Positions 26,372 through 36,115 are shown, counted from the first letter of the stretch. The stretch: DNA of 49,565 bases from Betaproteobacteria bacterium (GCA_025350245.1 JANXYG010000068.1:1-49565), one strand, 5' to 3'. The notes: generated from the sequence alone by a model not told the origin. A program made the numbers and translations.

Positions 26372-27162
26372 CAGTGCGCCACGCCGAGATAGGCGTCGAT
26401 GACCGCCTGGTTGTTGCGCACGTCGTCCGGCGTGCCGTCGCCGATCTTCTTGCCGTAGTCGAGCACCACCACGCGGTCGGAGATGTCCATCACCACGCCC
26501 ATGTCGTGTTCGATCAGCACGATGGTGGTGCCGAACTCGTCGTTCACGTCGAGGATGAACCGGCACATGTCCTGTTTCTCCTCGATGTTCATGCCGGCCA
26601 TCGGTTCGTCCAACAGCAGCAGACGCGGTTCGGCGGCGAGTGCGCGGCCGAGTTCGACTCTTTTCTGGATGCCGTAAGGCAGACGTGCCACCGGGGTCTT
26701 GCGCACCGATTCGATCTGGAGGAAGTCGATGATGTGCTCGACCTTCTCGCGGTGTTCGATCTCCTCGCGGCGGTTCGGACCGAGATACAGCGCCTGCGCC
26801 AGCAGGCCACAGTTCATCTTGAGGTTGCGGCCCGTCATGAGGTTGTCGAGCACGCTCATGCCCTTGAACAGCGCGATGTTCTGGAAGGTGCGCGCGATGC
26901 CCATGCGCGCGGCCTTGTTCGGGTCCATCTGCCGGAAGGTCTCGGTGCCGATGCGGATGGTGCCCCGCTGCGGCGAGTAGACCCCGTTGATGCAGTTGAG
27001 CATGGAGCTCTTGCCGGCGCCGTTGGGGCCGATGATGGCGCGGATCTCGTGTTCGCGCACGTCGAAGCTGATGTCGGTGAGTGCCTTCACGCCACCGAAC
27101 GCGAGCGAGATGTTGTCGACCGACAGCATGGTCTCGCCGATGTTGCGGGCGGGTGTACTCAA
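26371..27162 (-). CDS. livG: ABC transporter ATP-binding protein, LivG-like (263 aa)
   Basis: First ATPase of the importer. Walker A GPNGAGKSS at about residues 45-53, Q-loop RTFQNIALF, degenerate signature LPYGIQKRVELGRAL (in place of LSYGQQRRLEIARAL), Walker B LLLLDEPMAGM and switch His in VLIEHDM. I set the start at the TTG at 27162, which overlaps the acyl-CoA synthetase stop as TTGA; an ATG at 27129 (MLSVDNISLAF) is an alternative that would still give a complete ATPase. Gene order ligase-livG-livH-livM-livK-livF is typical of clusters for aromatic-acid uptake. Confidence 0.95.
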   Translation of the reverse strand: MSTPARNIGETMLSVDNISLAFGGVKALTDISFDVREHEIRAIIGPNGAGKSSMLNCINGVYSPQRGTIRIGTETFRQMDPNKAARMGIARTFQNIALFKGMSVLDNLMTGRNLKMNCGLLAQALYLGPNRREEIEHREKVEHIIDFLQIESVRKTPVARLPYGIQKRVELGRALAAEPRLLLLDEPMAGMNIEEKQDMCRFILDVNDEFGTTIVLIEHDMGVVMDISDRVVVLDYGKKIGDGTPDDVRNNQAVIDAYLGVAH

Positions 27163-29132
27163 GCTGCTCTACCCATTGGTACGCCAGTTCGAGCTGCCAC
27201 ATCGCAGATTCTCACATCTGCGCGAATGGTGCCCGTCCGGCCGTCCTCGAACTTCACCTGCGCCTCGATCTCGCAATGCGACGCGATCGAATAGAGCGCA
27301 TCCACCAGTTGCGCATAGCGCTCGGCGATGAAGCCGCGGCGGACCTTGCGGGTGCGGGTGAGCTCGCCGTCGTCGGCGTCGAGTTCCTTATGCAGGATCA
27401 GGAAGCGCCGCACCTGCGAATTGCCGAGCTTGGGGTCGGCCGCGAGATCGCGGTTGACCTGTTCGACGCAATCGCGGATGACCTCGTAGACCGCCTCTTT
27501 CTGGGCGAGGTCGGTGTAGCCGGCGTAGGCGATGCCGCGACGTTCCGCCCAGTTGCCGACCGAGTCCAGATCGATGTTGATGAACGCGGTGCAGGTGTCG
27601 CGATCGTGGCCGAACGCGACCGCTTCCTTGATCTGGGGAAAGAACTTGAGCTTGTTCTCGATGTAGGCCGGCGCGAACAGCGTGCCGTCGGTGAGCCGGC
27701 CGACGTCCTTGGCCCGATCGATGATCTTGATGTGACCGTCGGCGTCGAAGTAGCCGGCGTCGCCGGTCAGGAACCAGCCGTCGGGGCTGATCGATTCGGC
27801 AGTGGCGTCGGGGCGCTGGTAGTACTCCTTCATCATGCTGGGGGTGAGCACCTGAACCTCGCCGTTGGCGGCGATCCGGATCTGCACACCGGGTAGCGGC
27901 TTGCCGACGGTGTCGAGCTTGACCTGGCCGTTGGGGTGCTTGCAGACGTAAGCGGCGGTCTCGGTCTGGCCATAGAGCTGTTTCAGGTTGATGCCGAGCG
28001 AACGATAGAACTCGAACAGGTCCGGCCCGATGGCGGCGCCGCCGGTATAGGCCACGCGGATGCGCGACATGCCGAGCACATTGAGCAGCGGACCGTAGAC
28101 GAGCAGGTTGCCGAGCGCGTATTGCACGCGGTCACCGAACGCCACGCTGCCGGCGCGGCCGTCCATGATCGCGCCGCCGCAACGCTTCGCGACCGCCATG
28201 AAATGATGGAAGACGCGGCGCTTGAATGGGGCTGCGTCTTCCATGCGGATCATCACCTGCGTGAGCAGGTTCTCGAACACCCGCGGCGGCGCGAAGTAGT
28301 AGGTGGGGCCGATCTCGCGCAGGTCGGTCATGACCGTTTCGCTCGATTCCGGGCAGTTGACGCAGAACCCCGCCACCAGCGCCTGCGTATAGGAGAAGAC
28401 ATGGTCGCCGACCCACGCCATCGGAAGATACGACAGGATTTCATCGTCGGCCGTGAAGCCGTCGAAGGCGATGTCGCCCGATGCCGCCGCGATCAGCGAG
28501 CCGTGCGTGTGACACACGCCCTTGGGGCTGCCAGTCGTGCCTGAGGTATAGAGCATCACCGAGGTGTCGCCGACCTTGCCGGCAGCAACCTCGGCCGCGA
28601 AGAAGCCGGGGTGGGCCGCATCGAACTCGCGGCCTCGTGCCATCAACTGGTCGAACGCGAGCACACCGGCGGCGGTGTAGTTGCGCATGCCGCGACCATT
28701 GTCGAACACGATGTGCTGCAACAGCGGACAGTGCGATCGCACTTCGAGCAGCTTGTCGGCCTGTTCCTGGTCTTCGACCACGGCGAACACGATCCCGGCG
28801 TTCTCGAGCACGAACTTCATCTCACCGGCGACGGCATCCTGATACAAGGGCACCGGTATTCCACCCAGTGCTTGCGCCGCCATCATCGACCAATAGAGGC
28901 GCGGCCGGTTGTCGCCGATAATGGCAAGCGTCATGCCGCGCTTGAATCCGAGGGCGGCGAGACCGCAGGCGGTTGCCCGAACCTCGTCGGCCACCTGCTG
29001 CCACGACCACGACAGCCAGATGCCGAGATCCTTTTCGCGGATGGCGGTGCGACCGCCGCGTACCTGCGCGTGGTGCAGCAGCAGGCGCGGAAAGGTATCG
29101 GCGGCGGCGGGCGGAATGCCGGCTGGGGTCAA
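27159..29132 (-). CDS. Long-chain acyl-CoA synthetase / AMP-dependent ligase (657 aa)
   Basis: Adenylate-forming ligase of the large FAA/FadD15-like type. Motifs: the P-loop-like YTSGTTGSPKGV at residues 195-206, the A5 motif QLYGQTETAAYV, the A7 motif LTGDAGYFDADGHI and the A8 hinge IIDRAKDVGRLTDG. The length (over 600) matches the eukaryotic-like long-chain type found next to branched-chain-type ABC transporters in betaproteobacteria. It opens the transporter set and overlaps livG. It probably activates the imported acid, with the PaaK-like enzyme serving a related substrate. A ribosome-binding site GGAG is seen just before the start. Confidence 0.93.
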   Translation of the reverse strand: MTPAGIPPAAADTFPRLLLHHAQVRGGRTAIREKDLGIWLSWSWQQVADEVRATACGLAALGFKRGMTLAIIGDNRPRLYWSMMAAQALGGIPVPLYQDAVAGEMKFVLENAGIVFAVVEDQEQADKLLEVRSHCPLLQHIVFDNGRGMRNYTAAGVLAFDQLMARGREFDAAHPGFFAAEVAAGKVGDTSVMLYTSGTTGSPKGVCHTHGSLIAAASGDIAFDGFTADDEILSYLPMAWVGDHVFSYTQALVAGFCVNCPESSETVMTDLREIGPTYYFAPPRVFENLLTQVMIRMEDAAPFKRRVFHHFMAVAKRCGGAIMDGRAGSVAFGDRVQYALGNLLVYGPLLNVLGMSRIRVAYTGGAAIGPDLFEFYRSLGINLKQLYGQTETAAYVCKHPNGQVKLDTVGKPLPGVQIRIAANGEVQVLTPSMMKEYYQRPDATAESISPDGWFLTGDAGYFDADGHIKIIDRAKDVGRLTDGTLFAPAYIENKLKFFPQIKEAVAFGHDRDTCTAFINIDLDSVGNWAERRGIAYAGYTDLAQKEAVYEVIRDCVEQVNRDLAADPKLGNSQVRRFLILHKELDADDGELTRTRKVRRGFIAERYAQLVDALYSIASHCEIEAQVKFEDGRTGTIRADVRICDVAARTGVPMGRAA

Positions 29133-29446
29133 CAGCGCTCCTCGGGTTCTGTCGTGACGGAACTGGTCTTTTGCCAGCCCGCAAAATCAGTTTTCGAGGG
29201 TAGCAGGTTCGGACACGATTACCGTGTCGTCAGGACGACATTTGTCACCCCGGAATGGACCTCGCCGAGCCCTTGCTGTTGTCTGCACGCGGGAGCGCGC
29301 AACTCACACCCGGCCAGCGGCGGTGGGTGGCGGCCGATCTTGCGGTGCAGCAAGCCGACGCAGCCGACCCGCTGCAGGTGGAATACGGCGGCATCAACGT
29401 GATCGGCCTAGAAGGCCTGCGCCGCTTCGGCGCCTGACCGCCTCGA
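29133..29446. other. Intergenic region between acyl-CoA ligase and 3-hydroxyacyl-CoA dehydrogenase
   Basis: This 314-base gap contains the upstream region of the ligase-transporter operon. A plus-strand open frame at 29255-29437 (60 residues, MDLAEPLLLSARGSAQL) has no recognisable family and no convincing ribosome-binding site, so I do not call it a gene, though a short real peptide or fragment cannot be excluded. No RNA gene or strong hairpin was seen. Confidence 0.4.
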
Positions 29447-30295
29447 TCAGTAGTTGTAGAAACCCCGTCCGGTCTTGCGGCCGAGATAGCCGGCCTCGAC
29501 CATTTCCACCAGCAGCGGCGCGGGCCGGTACTTCGGGTCCTTGAAGCCTTCGAACAGCACCTGCATCACGGCCAGCTCGACATCGACCCCGATCAGGTCG
29601 CACAGCGCCAGCGGTCCGATCGGATGATTACAGCCCATGCGCATGGCGTCGTCGATCTGCTGCGCGGTGGCGAGCCCCTCGCCCAGAGCGAACACGGCCT
29701 CGTTGATCATCGGGCACAGCAGGCGGTTGACGACGAAGCCGGGGCTGTTGCGCACCGGCACCGGGGCCTTGCCGATCGCCTTGGTCAGTTCCTCGACGGC
29801 GGCGAAGGTGGGGTCCGACGTCTGGAGGCCGCGGATCAGTTCCACCAGTTGCATGACCGGCACCGGATTGAAGAAGTGCATGCCGATCACCTTGTCGGCG
29901 CGCTTGGTCGCGGCGGCGAGGCGGGTGATCGAGATCGACGACGTGTTGGAAGCCAGTATCGCCTCGGGTTTCGCCAGGGCGTCGAGCTTGCCGAAGATCT
30001 CCAGCTTGAGCGGCAGATGCTCGGTGGCGGCCTCGATGATGACGTCGACACCCGCGAGCGCGTCGAGGCTGGTGGATGCGACGATGCGGCCGATGGCAGC
30101 GGCCTTGTCGGCGGCGCTCATCTTCTCTTTCTTCACCAGCCGCTCGAGGCTGCCGTCGACGTTCTTCAGGCCGCGGTCGATCGCGGCCTGCGCCACGTCG
30201 GTGAGGGTGACGGCGTAGCCGGCCACGGCGAACGCTTGAGCGATGCCGTTGCCCATGGTGCCGGCGCCGACGACGCCGATGGTCTTGATGGTCAT
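29447..30295 (-). CDS. 3-hydroxybutyryl-CoA / 3-hydroxyacyl-CoA dehydrogenase (282 aa)
   Basis: NAD(P)-dependent dehydrogenase that interconverts 3-hydroxyacyl-CoA and 3-oxoacyl-CoA. The Rossmann motif [12 protein letters not shown] lies at residues 9-20; [12 protein letters not shown] near 115, catalytic His in [16 protein letters not shown] near 140 and Asn in [12 protein letters not shown] near 185 follow. The C-terminal dimerisation domain ends [12 protein letters not shown]. The length is exactly that of the short, monofunctional Hbd/PaaH type. It lies upstream on the same strand as the ligase-transporter set and probably serves oxidation of the activated acid; aromatic CoA-ester breakdown and PHB metabolism are both possible. 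Confidence 0.95.
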   Translation of the reverse strand: MTIKTIGVVGAGTMGNGIAQAFAVAGYAVTLTDVAQAAIDRGLKNVDGSLERLVKKEKMSAADKAAAIGRIVASTSLDALAGVDVIIEAATEHLPLKLEIFGKLDALAKPEAILASNTSSISITRLAAATKRADKVIGMHFFNPVPVMQLVELIRGLQTSDPTFAAVEELTKAIGKAPVPVRNSPGFVVNRLLCPMINEAVFALGEGLATAQQIDDAMRMGCNHPIGPLALCDLIGVDVELAVMQVLFEGFKDPKYRPAPLLVEMVEAGYLGRKTGRGFYNY

Positions 30296-30333
30296 ATCGA
30301 GTAAGTTGCGAAAGTGGGAAAAGGGACTGGATT

Positions 30334-30783
30334 CTAGCCTGCGGAAGATGCTGATTCGAGCAATGTCAACTGCGAGCGGCCGACGAGCTTCGTGAAGTCC
30401 CGATCGAAGCTGACCAGGTGCTCACCGTAGTGCAGAGTGGCCGCGGCGAGCCATGCATCGGGCACATTGTTTCCGCCAAGTTGCCGATCCAGGCATAGCT
30501 GCCGAAATCGAGGCCACTCGGCACCCAATGGCGCCAATTGCACGCCGGAAACCGAAAACAGGGCGTCGACGAAAGCCACAGCCTCATTGACAGGTGTTGG
30601 CAGTTTGAAGATCTTCGGGCTTGTCACCAAACGCAGAAAGCTGGCCAGTACCATCGGCATGAGTGTGAACGCCGCGCCCGCCGCGGACGCCGCGAGCGAT
30701 TGCTCCAGCCATGCGCGCGCAACGGCGTGGTGTGGATGGTCGCCCCGGGATGCGGCAACCAGCACGTTCACGTCAGGCGTCAT
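30334..30783 (-). CDS. PIN-domain toxin, VapC family (149 aa)
   Basis: Type II toxin with the PIN acidic residues: Asp4 in [12 protein letters not shown], Asp in [13 protein letters not shown] near residue 109 and Asp in [10 protein letters not shown] near 130. A TA-type spacing and the [13 protein letters not shown] block match the VapC subgroup that pairs with ribbon-helix-helix antitoxins. I prefer the ATG at 30783, which overlaps the antitoxin by 11 bases; an ATG at 30795 is also possible and would add four residues. Confidence 0.9.
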   Translation of the reverse strand: MTPDVNVLVAASRGDHPHHAVARAWLEQSLAASAAGAAFTLMPMVLASFLRLVTSPKIFKLPTPVNEAVAFVDALFSVSGVQLAPLGAEWPRFRQLCLDRQLGGNNVPDAWLAAATLHYGEHLVSFDRDFTKLVGRSQLTLLESASSAG

Positions 30784-31018
30784 CGCCCAATGCATCGAGC
30801 AGCGCTTTGTTGCTGAGCGGGTCGATGCCTTGCATCAGGCCGCCGCGCCCCTTGAACACTGGCAACCGAAGCTTTGCGCGGGCCTTGCCTGCGGCCTGGG
30901 CACGCAAGCGCAACATCAGCCCCTCCTCTATCAAACGGGTAAGGGTCGTGCGTTGCTGCGCCGCAAGCGCCTTGGCGTCGGCGAGCAGTTGGTCGTTGAT
31001 GTCGAGTGTCGTCTTCAT
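30773..31018 (-). CDS. Antitoxin of the VapB/DUF2191 type (81 aa)
   Basis: Antitoxin partner of the downstream VapC. The N-terminus MKTTLDINDQLLADAKALAAQQ with TLTRLIEEGLMLRL is a ribbon-helix-helix-like DNA-binding segment as in the Arc/VapB class, and the C-terminal part (GLMQGIDPLSNKALLDAL) would bind the toxin. A perfect 10-bp palindrome lies about 20 bases upstream and is the likely autoregulatory operator. Confidence 0.88.
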   Translation of the reverse strand: MKTTLDINDQLLADAKALAAQQRTTLTRLIEEGLMLRLRAQAAGKARAKLRLPVFKGRGGLMQGIDPLSNKALLDALGDDA

Positions 31019-31036
31019 CGGCCGATGATACAGATT

Positions 31037-31046
31037 TCAGTACTGA
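31037..31046. promoter_or_regulatory. Palindrome upstream of the second antitoxin gene
   Basis: TCAGTACTGA is a perfect 10-bp palindrome about 19 bases before the antitoxin start, next to a TATCAT-like -10 candidate on the minus strand. VapB proteins bind palindromes in this position; the role here is inferred. Confidence 0.45.
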
Positions 31047-31195
31047 TGGCCGACCGGGCATGAGGCGGGCGATACCTTCGAGGCCAGGCGGTTGAAACTG
31101 TTCAGCGTCGGCCACCATTTTTGCGTCGTCGCCAACCCCATCCGCCGCCAACCGCCGTTTCATGACGTGCATTCCCACCCATCGAGGAACACACC

Positions 31196-32017
31196 ATGAA
31201 GCTGCGCAAACTGGCGCTCGCCGTCGCCGTGTCCCTGCCCCTGTCTGTTGCCTGCGGCACCGCACCCGCTTTTGCCGTCGGGTCTCTGGCCGACGTGAGC
31301 ATTGTCGATCGCACCACCGGGCGCGCGCTGCCCACCTGGTTCAGCGACGGCCGCTGGTATGTGGCCGGGCGCCCGGGGAGCAACTACGAAATCCGCATCC
31401 GCAACCAGGCGGGCACCGATCTGCTGGTGGTTACCTCGGTCGACGGTGTCAATGTGGTGAGTGGCGAGACCGCCGCGGTTTCGCAAACCGGCTATGTGCT
31501 CTCGTCCGGTTCGCTGCTGCCGATTCGCGGCTGGCGCAAGGACATGGCGCGGGTGGCGGCGTTCACCTTCACCAGCCTCGACGACTCCTATGCTGCCCGC
31601 ACCGGTCGCCCGGACGATGTCGGTGTGATCGGCGTGGCTGTGTTCCGGCGCCAACCGGCGCCGATGCCGGCACCGATTCTGGAGGATCGTCTGTCCGGCC
31701 CGGCTTCCGGTGCGGCACGCGATGACAGACGCGCGCGCTCGTCTGACAACGCCCAGGGAGCCGCGGCCCCATCGGCCCGCGCCGACGCCGCGCCGATGGA
31801 GAAAAGCCTTGGCACCGGCCACGGCAGGATCGAGAGCGCGCCGGTGCGCTACACCAGCTTCGAGCGCGAATCCGCAACCCCGAACGAGGTGATCACGCTC
31901 TGGTACGACAGTCGTGCCAACCTGGTCGCCCGCGGCATCATCGCGGCCACGCCCCTGCCGGTGCGCGATCCACGGCCGTTCCCGGCCGGGTTCGTGCCGG
32001 ATCCCCCGGCAAGGTGA
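31196..32017 (+). CDS. Exported protein of unknown function (273 aa)
   Basis: A signal peptide (MKLRKLALAVAVSLPLSVACG, cut likely near AFA at residue 27) precedes a conserved-looking domain with WYVAGRPGSNYEIRIRN, VTSVDGVNVVSGETAA, QTGYVLSSGS, IRGWRKDMARVAAFTF and SYAARTGRPDDVGVIGVAVF. I know this pattern from conserved hypothetical proteins of proteobacteria but cannot name a domain. The C-terminal 130 residues are low-complexity (Ala/Pro/Arg) and then a short segment RIESAPVRYTSFERES. A Cys at residue 20 sits inside the signal region, but without a proper lipobox position. A strong hairpin follows 21 bases after the stop, so it is probably monocistronic. Confidence 0.75.
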   Translation: MKLRKLALAVAVSLPLSVACGTAPAFAVGSLADVSIVDRTTGRALPTWFSDGRWYVAGRPGSNYEIRIRNQAGTDLLVVTSVDGVNVVSGETAAVSQTGYVLSSGSLLPIRGWRKDMARVAAFTFTSLDDSYAARTGRPDDVGVIGVAVFRRQPAPMPAPILEDRLSGPASGAARDDRRARSSDNAQGAAAPSARADAAPMEKSLGTGHGRIESAPVRYTSFERESATPNEVITLWYDSRANLVARGIIAATPLPVRDPRPFPAGFVPDPPAR

Positions 32018-32038
32018 TGATTCCTCCCCTCGGTCGTA

Positions 32039-32063
32039 ATCGGCGCCCTTCGCGGGCGCTGAT
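32039..32063 (+). terminator. Hairpin downstream of the exported protein gene
   Basis: The arms ATCGGCGCCC and GGGCGCTGAT form a 10-bp stem with one G-T pair and a TTCGC loop, 21 bases after the stop codon. It lacks a T-tract but is stable and well placed for termination. Confidence 0.5.
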
Positions 32064-32227
32064 CTCCGGCGGCACGGACGCATGACGATGGAATCAAAGG
32101 TCTATTGAAATTGCAGTTTTCCGGGCGTACGGTTTTCACTACGGACGCCGGTCATCCCGATGATGGCCGGCGTCCCTGGTATCCGTGCGTGCACGGGTGT
32201 GGGCCATTCCACCAGGAGACCGCTGTC

Positions 32228-33139
32228 ATGTTCCATTCATCGTCATCCGCCGGGGGATCGGCCCCGGCATCCGCCATCCGCTGGTTCGCTGTGGCGCTCG
32301 CGCTGGTGGCGAGCGCCGCCGTCGACGCGAAGTGGGTCGAGGTGCAACTCGACCCCGCGCTGTACGGCAACCTCGACCAGAAGACCACCGACTGCAAGAA
32401 CACCAACTGCGGTCCCACGTCCGCCATCAACTCGTTCGCCTTTCTCCAGAACCGGCATCCAAAGGTCTACGGCACCTCGCTCATTCCCGGAACCGTGGTC
32501 AACAAGGATGGCAGCTACAGCTATCCCGACGGGGTGCTGAAAGACGCCGCCAACGTGCTCGGCGGCAACCCCTACATGGGCACCTGCCTGGCGTGCGGTC
32601 CCAACGACGGCACCTATGTCGAGGACTTCATTCTCGGCAAGTACGACTACCTCGAAAAATTTGCCCCGGGCAAGACCATCTATCACGCCCAGATGAACAT
32701 CGGCTGGCGCGAGAACCCCGACGGCGGCACGCATCCGGGCACCAAGAAGCCCGGCTACGTGCAGGACGACACCAAGCCGACGCTCGCTTTCCTGACCGGC
32801 GAGCTGCGGAAGAAGCAGGACATCGAGCTGTTCCTGGCCGAAGGCGACGTGGCGCACTACATCACGCTCACCGGCATCAAGTACGACGACGTCAAGTTCA
32901 CCGGCACCATCAGCTTCATCGACGCCTGGGGCGGCAAGCCGGGGTCCGCCGATTTCTCTCTGGAGGATGGCCTTATCAAGACCAACTACACCCTCGGCTC
33001 AGAGGGCAAGACGTCCATCGCCTTCATCACGTCGGCCATCGCCGAGTCGCCCATACCGGAGCCGTCGGTCTGGGTGATGCTGGCCGCCGGAATGATTTCG
33101 CTCGCGGTGATTCGCGCGCGCCGGCCGGCAGGCACCTGA
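32228..33139 (+). CDS. PEP-CTERM sorted protein with a papain/C39-like catalytic arrangement (303 aa)
   Basis: N-terminal signal peptide (hydrophobic residues about 19-33) and a C-terminal PEP-CTERM tail: IPEPS (PEP at residues 277-279), a hydrophobic helix and a basic end (RARRP). This directs the protein to exosortase for anchoring or release at the cell surface. The body has CGPTSAINSF with Cys61, AHYITLTGI with His210 and FIDAWGG with Asp232, matching the Cys-His-Asp order of papain-fold and C39-like peptidases. Further cysteines (56, 120, 123) could form disulfides. The ATG at 32228 follows AGGAG at 32214-32218. The hydrolase role is predicted from the triad only. A family B repeat follows. 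Confidence 0.8.
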   Translation: MFHSSSSAGGSAPASAIRWFAVALALVASAAVDAKWVEVQLDPALYGNLDQKTTDCKNTNCGPTSAINSFAFLQNRHPKVYGTSLIPGTVVNKDGSYSYPDGVLKDAANVLGGNPYMGTCLACGPNDGTYVEDFILGKYDYLEKFAPGKTIYHAQMNIGWRENPDGGTHPGTKKPGYVQDDTKPTLAFLTGELRKKQDIELFLAEGDVAHYITLTGIKYDDVKFTGTISFIDAWGGKPGSADFSLEDGLIKTNYTLGSEGKTSIAFITSAIAESPIPEPSVWVMLAAGMISLAVIRARRPAGT

Positions 33140-33144
33140 CCGAT

Positions 33145-33214
33145 CACATCGGCTTCCCGATCAGCGACATTACTCAGCGCCCCTCACCCTCGGTTCCTCC
33201 CGGGGGAGAGGGAA
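33145..33214 (+). repeat. Dispersed C/G hairpin repeat, family B, copy 1
   Basis: Between two convergent genes. The signature is CGGCTTCCCGATCAGCGACAT, CAGCGCCCCTCACCCTCGG, then a CCTCCCGGGGGAGAGGG hairpin. A closely similar copy lies in the opposite orientation at 49259-49325. The hairpin may also terminate transcription of the PEP-CTERM gene and of valS. Confidence 0.65.
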
Positions 33215-33215
33215 G

Positions 33216-36050
33216 TCAGTTGCGCGCCGCCAGCTTGCCGCGCTGCGATTGCATCTTCTCCAGCGTCGCTCGAAACCCGTTCAGCCGCTCGCGCTCCATT
33301 GCCACCACCTGAGGCGGGGCACGCTCGACGAAGCGCTCGTTGCCCAGCTTGGCGTCGGCCTTGACGATTTCATCCGACAGCCGGGTGATCTCGCGGTCGA
33401 GCCGCGCGAGTTCTGCAGCCACGTCGATCTCGATGTGCAGCATGAGCCGGACGTCGCCGACGACGGCGACCGGCGCATCGGCCTCGGGCAGCGCTTCGAC
33501 GACGGTGGCTTCGGAAAGCCGCGCGAGTGCCATGAGGTAGGGAAACTGTGCCCGCAGTTGCCCGGAGTGACCGACGGCGTACAACGGGATCTTCGTGCCC
33601 GGACCGACATTCATCTCGCCCCGCAGATTGCGGGTGGCATCGATCATCGCCTTGAGCGCGGTGACGAAGGCTTCGGCCTCGGCGTCGATCTTCGATGGTT
33701 CACTCATCGGATACGGCGCAACGCAGATGGTGTCGCCGGTTTTGCCGGCCAGCGGCGCGATCTTCTGCCACAACTCCTCGGTGATGAACGGGATCACCGG
33801 ATGCGCAAGCCTCAACACGGCTTCGAGAATCCGCAGCAGGGTGCGACGAGTGCCGCGTTGCGTTGCCTCGTCACCGGTCTGGAGCTGAACCTTGGCGAGC
33901 TCCAGGTACCAGTCGCAATACTCATCCCAGACGAAGCGGTAGATGGCGTTGGCGACGTTGTCGAGGCGGTAGTCGGCGAAGCCTTTCGCCACTTCGGCCT
34001 CGGTGCGTTGCAACTGGCTGATGATCCAGCGATCGACCGGCGTGAGCGTGACCGGCGCCGGTGCTGACCCGGTGGCCGGTTCGAGGCCGCAGTCCTTGCC
34101 TTCGGTGTTCATCAGCACGAAACGGGTGGCGTTCCACAGCTTGTTACAGAAGTTGCGATAGCCCTCGCAGCGTTTGAGGTCGAAGTTGATGTTGCGGCCG
34201 AGCGTGGCATACGCCGCCATCGTGAAGCGCAGGGCGTCGGCGCCGAAGGCGGGAATGCCCTCGGGAAACTCGCGCCGCGTCTTGTCGGCGATGCGCGGCG
34301 CGTCCCCGGGCTTGCGCAGCCCGGTGGTACGTTTTTCCAGCAACGGTTCGAGTGCGATGCCGTCGATGAGGTCGACCGGATCGAGCGTGTTGCCCTCCGA
34401 CTTCGACATCTTCTTGCCTTCGGCATCGCGGATCAGGCCGTGGATGTAGACGTCCCGGAACGGCACCTTGCCGGTGAAGTGGGTGGTCATCATGATCATC
34501 CGGGCAACCCAGAAGAAGATGATGTCGAAGCCCGTGACCAGCACGGTCGACGGCAGGTAGAGGTCGTAGGCCTGCTGGTCCTGGCCGGCAGGCGTCGGCC
34601 ATCCGAGCGTCGAATGACACACCAGCGCCGACGAGAACCACGTGTCGAGCACGTCGTCGTCGCGCCGCAGGGCACCGTGGCAACCCTGCGCGCGCGCGTA
34701 CGTCGTTGCTTCAGCTTCGTCGTGCCCCACGTAGGCGTTGCCGGCGTCGTCGTACCAGGCCGGAATCTGGTGGCCCCACCACAACTGGCGCGAGATGCAC
34801 CAGTCCTGGATGCCGTTGAGCCACTGGTTGTAGACGTTGACCCAGTTCTCGGGCACGAACTTCACCTCGCCCCGCGCCACCACATCGAGCGCCACCTGCG
34901 CGATCGACTGCCCCGGAAACAGGGTGCCCTCGGGCGCCGGTTTCGACATGGCGACGAACCACTGGTCGGTGAGCATCGGCTCGACGATCGCGCCGGTGCG
35001 GCCACAACGCGGCACCATCAGCCGGTGCGGCTTGACCGATTCGAGCAGTCCGGCGGCGCTCAGGTCGTCGACGATGCGCTTGCGGGCGTCGAAGCGGTCG
35101 AGGCCGCGGTAGGGCGCCGCGCCGTTGTCGCTGATCTTTGCGTCGAGCGTGAAGATCTCGATGCGCGCGAGGCCGTGGCGCTCGCCTACCGCATAGTCGT
35201 TGAAGTCGTGCGCCGGCGTGATCTTGACGCAGCCGGTGCCAAACGCCGCATCGACATAGCCGTCGGCGATCACCGGGATGATGCGGTCGCTCAGCGGCAG
35301 TTGCAGTTGGCGACCGAGCAGATGCCGATAGCGTTCATCGTCGGGATTCACGGCGACCGCGACGTCGCCCAGCATGGTTTCGGGCCGCGTCGTCGCGACT
35401 ACCAGGCCACGCACGCCATCGATGGGGCCATCGGCGAACGGATACAGGATGTGCCAGAGGCTGCCGTTCTCCTCCTCGCTTTCGACCTCGAGATCGGAGA
35501 CCGCCGAGCGCAGCACCGGATCCCAGTTGACCAGCCGCTTGCCGCGATAGATCAGGCCTTGCCGATGCAATCGCACGAAGGTGTCGGTGACCACCGCCGA
35601 CAGCTTCGCGTCCATGGTGAAGTACTCGCGCTCCCAGTCGCACGAGTCGCCCAGCCGCCGCATCTGGCGCGTGATGGTCGCGCCCGACGTGCGCTTCCAT
35701 TCCCAGGCCTTGTCGACGAACGCGGTGCGACCGAGCTCATGCCTGACGATGCCTTGCGCCTCGAGCTGTCGCTCGACCACGATCTGGGTGGCGATGCCGG
35801 CGTGATCGGTCCCGGGGATCCAGGCGGTGTTGAAGCCGCGCATCCGGTGATAACGGGTGAGCGCGTCCATGATGGTCTGGTTGAACGCGTGTCCCATGTG
35901 CAGCGTGCCGGTGACGTTCGGCGGCGGGAGCTGCACGCAGAACGCGGGTCGGCCCGGTGCGGCGCCGGCGGCGAAGAGCCCGCGGGCCTCCCAGAACGGG
36001 TACCAGCGAGCCTCGATGCCGGCCGGTTCGAAGCTCTTGGCGAGTTCCAT
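33216..36050 (-). CDS. valS: Valyl-tRNA synthetase (944 aa)
   Basis: Class I aminoacyl-tRNA synthetase charging tRNA-Val. The HIGH motif is present as TLHMGH (residues 49-54) after PPPNVTG, and the KMSKS motif as [10 protein letters not shown] near residue 546. The editing (CP1) domain has [17 protein letters not shown]-terminal coiled coil ([16 protein letters not shown] onward) is typical of bacterial ValRS. The start [20 protein letters not shown] is standard. It follows holC by 65 bases in the usual pepA-holC-valS order. Confidence 0.98.
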   Translation of the reverse strand: MELAKSFEPAGIEARWYPFWEARGLFAAGAAPGRPAFCVQLPPPNVTGTLHMGHAFNQTIMDALTRYHRMRGFNTAWIPGTDHAGIATQIVVERQLEAQGIVRHELGRTAFVDKAWEWKRTSGATITRQMRRLGDSCDWEREYFTMDAKLSAVVTDTFVRLHRQGLIYRGKRLVNWDPVLRSAVSDLEVESEEENGSLWHILYPFADGPIDGVRGLVVATTRPETMLGDVAVAVNPDDERYRHLLGRQLQLPLSDRIIPVIADGYVDAAFGTGCVKITPAHDFNDYAVGERHGLARIEIFTLDAKISDNGAAPYRGLDRFDARKRIVDDLSAAGLLESVKPHRLMVPRCGRTGAIVEPMLTDQWFVAMSKPAPEGTLFPGQSIAQVALDVVARGEVKFVPENWVNVYNQWLNGIQDWCISRQLWWGHQIPAWYDDAGNAYVGHDEAEATTYARAQGCHGALRRDDDVLDTWFSSALVCHSTLGWPTPAGQDQQAYDLYLPSTVLVTGFDIIFFWVARMIMMTTHFTGKVPFRDVYIHGLIRDAEGKKMSKSEGNTLDPVDLIDGIALEPLLEKRTTGLRKPGDAPRIADKTRREFPEGIPAFGADALRFTMAAYATLGRNINFDLKRCEGYRNFCNKLWNATRFVLMNTEGKDCGLEPATGSAPAPVTLTPVDRWIISQLQRTEAEVAKGFADYRLDNVANAIYRFVWDEYCDWYLELAKVQLQTGDEATQRGTRRTLLRILEAVLRLAHPVIPFITEELWQKIAPLAGKTGDTICVAPYPMSEPSKIDAEAEAFVTALKAMIDATRNLRGEMNVGPGTKIPLYAVGHSGQLRAQFPYLMALARLSEATVVEALPEADAPVAVVGDVRLMLHIEIDVAAELARLDREITRLSDEIVKADAKLGNERFVERAPPQVVAMERERLNGFRATLEKMQSQRGKLAARN

Positions 36051-36115
36051 GACGAGTGCGGTACGCGGAGTGAAAACGACTGCGGATTATAGCGGCAGCC
36101 CCGCACCGCTTCGCG

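Noticed and set aside
29255-29437. Possible 60-residue gene
   Set aside because: No ribosome-binding site, no recognisable family and an isolated position; kept only as a remark in the intergenic entry.
34440-36092. Plus-strand open frame of 550 residues opposite valS
   Set aside because: Antisense shadow; valS has complete HIGH and KMSKS motifs.
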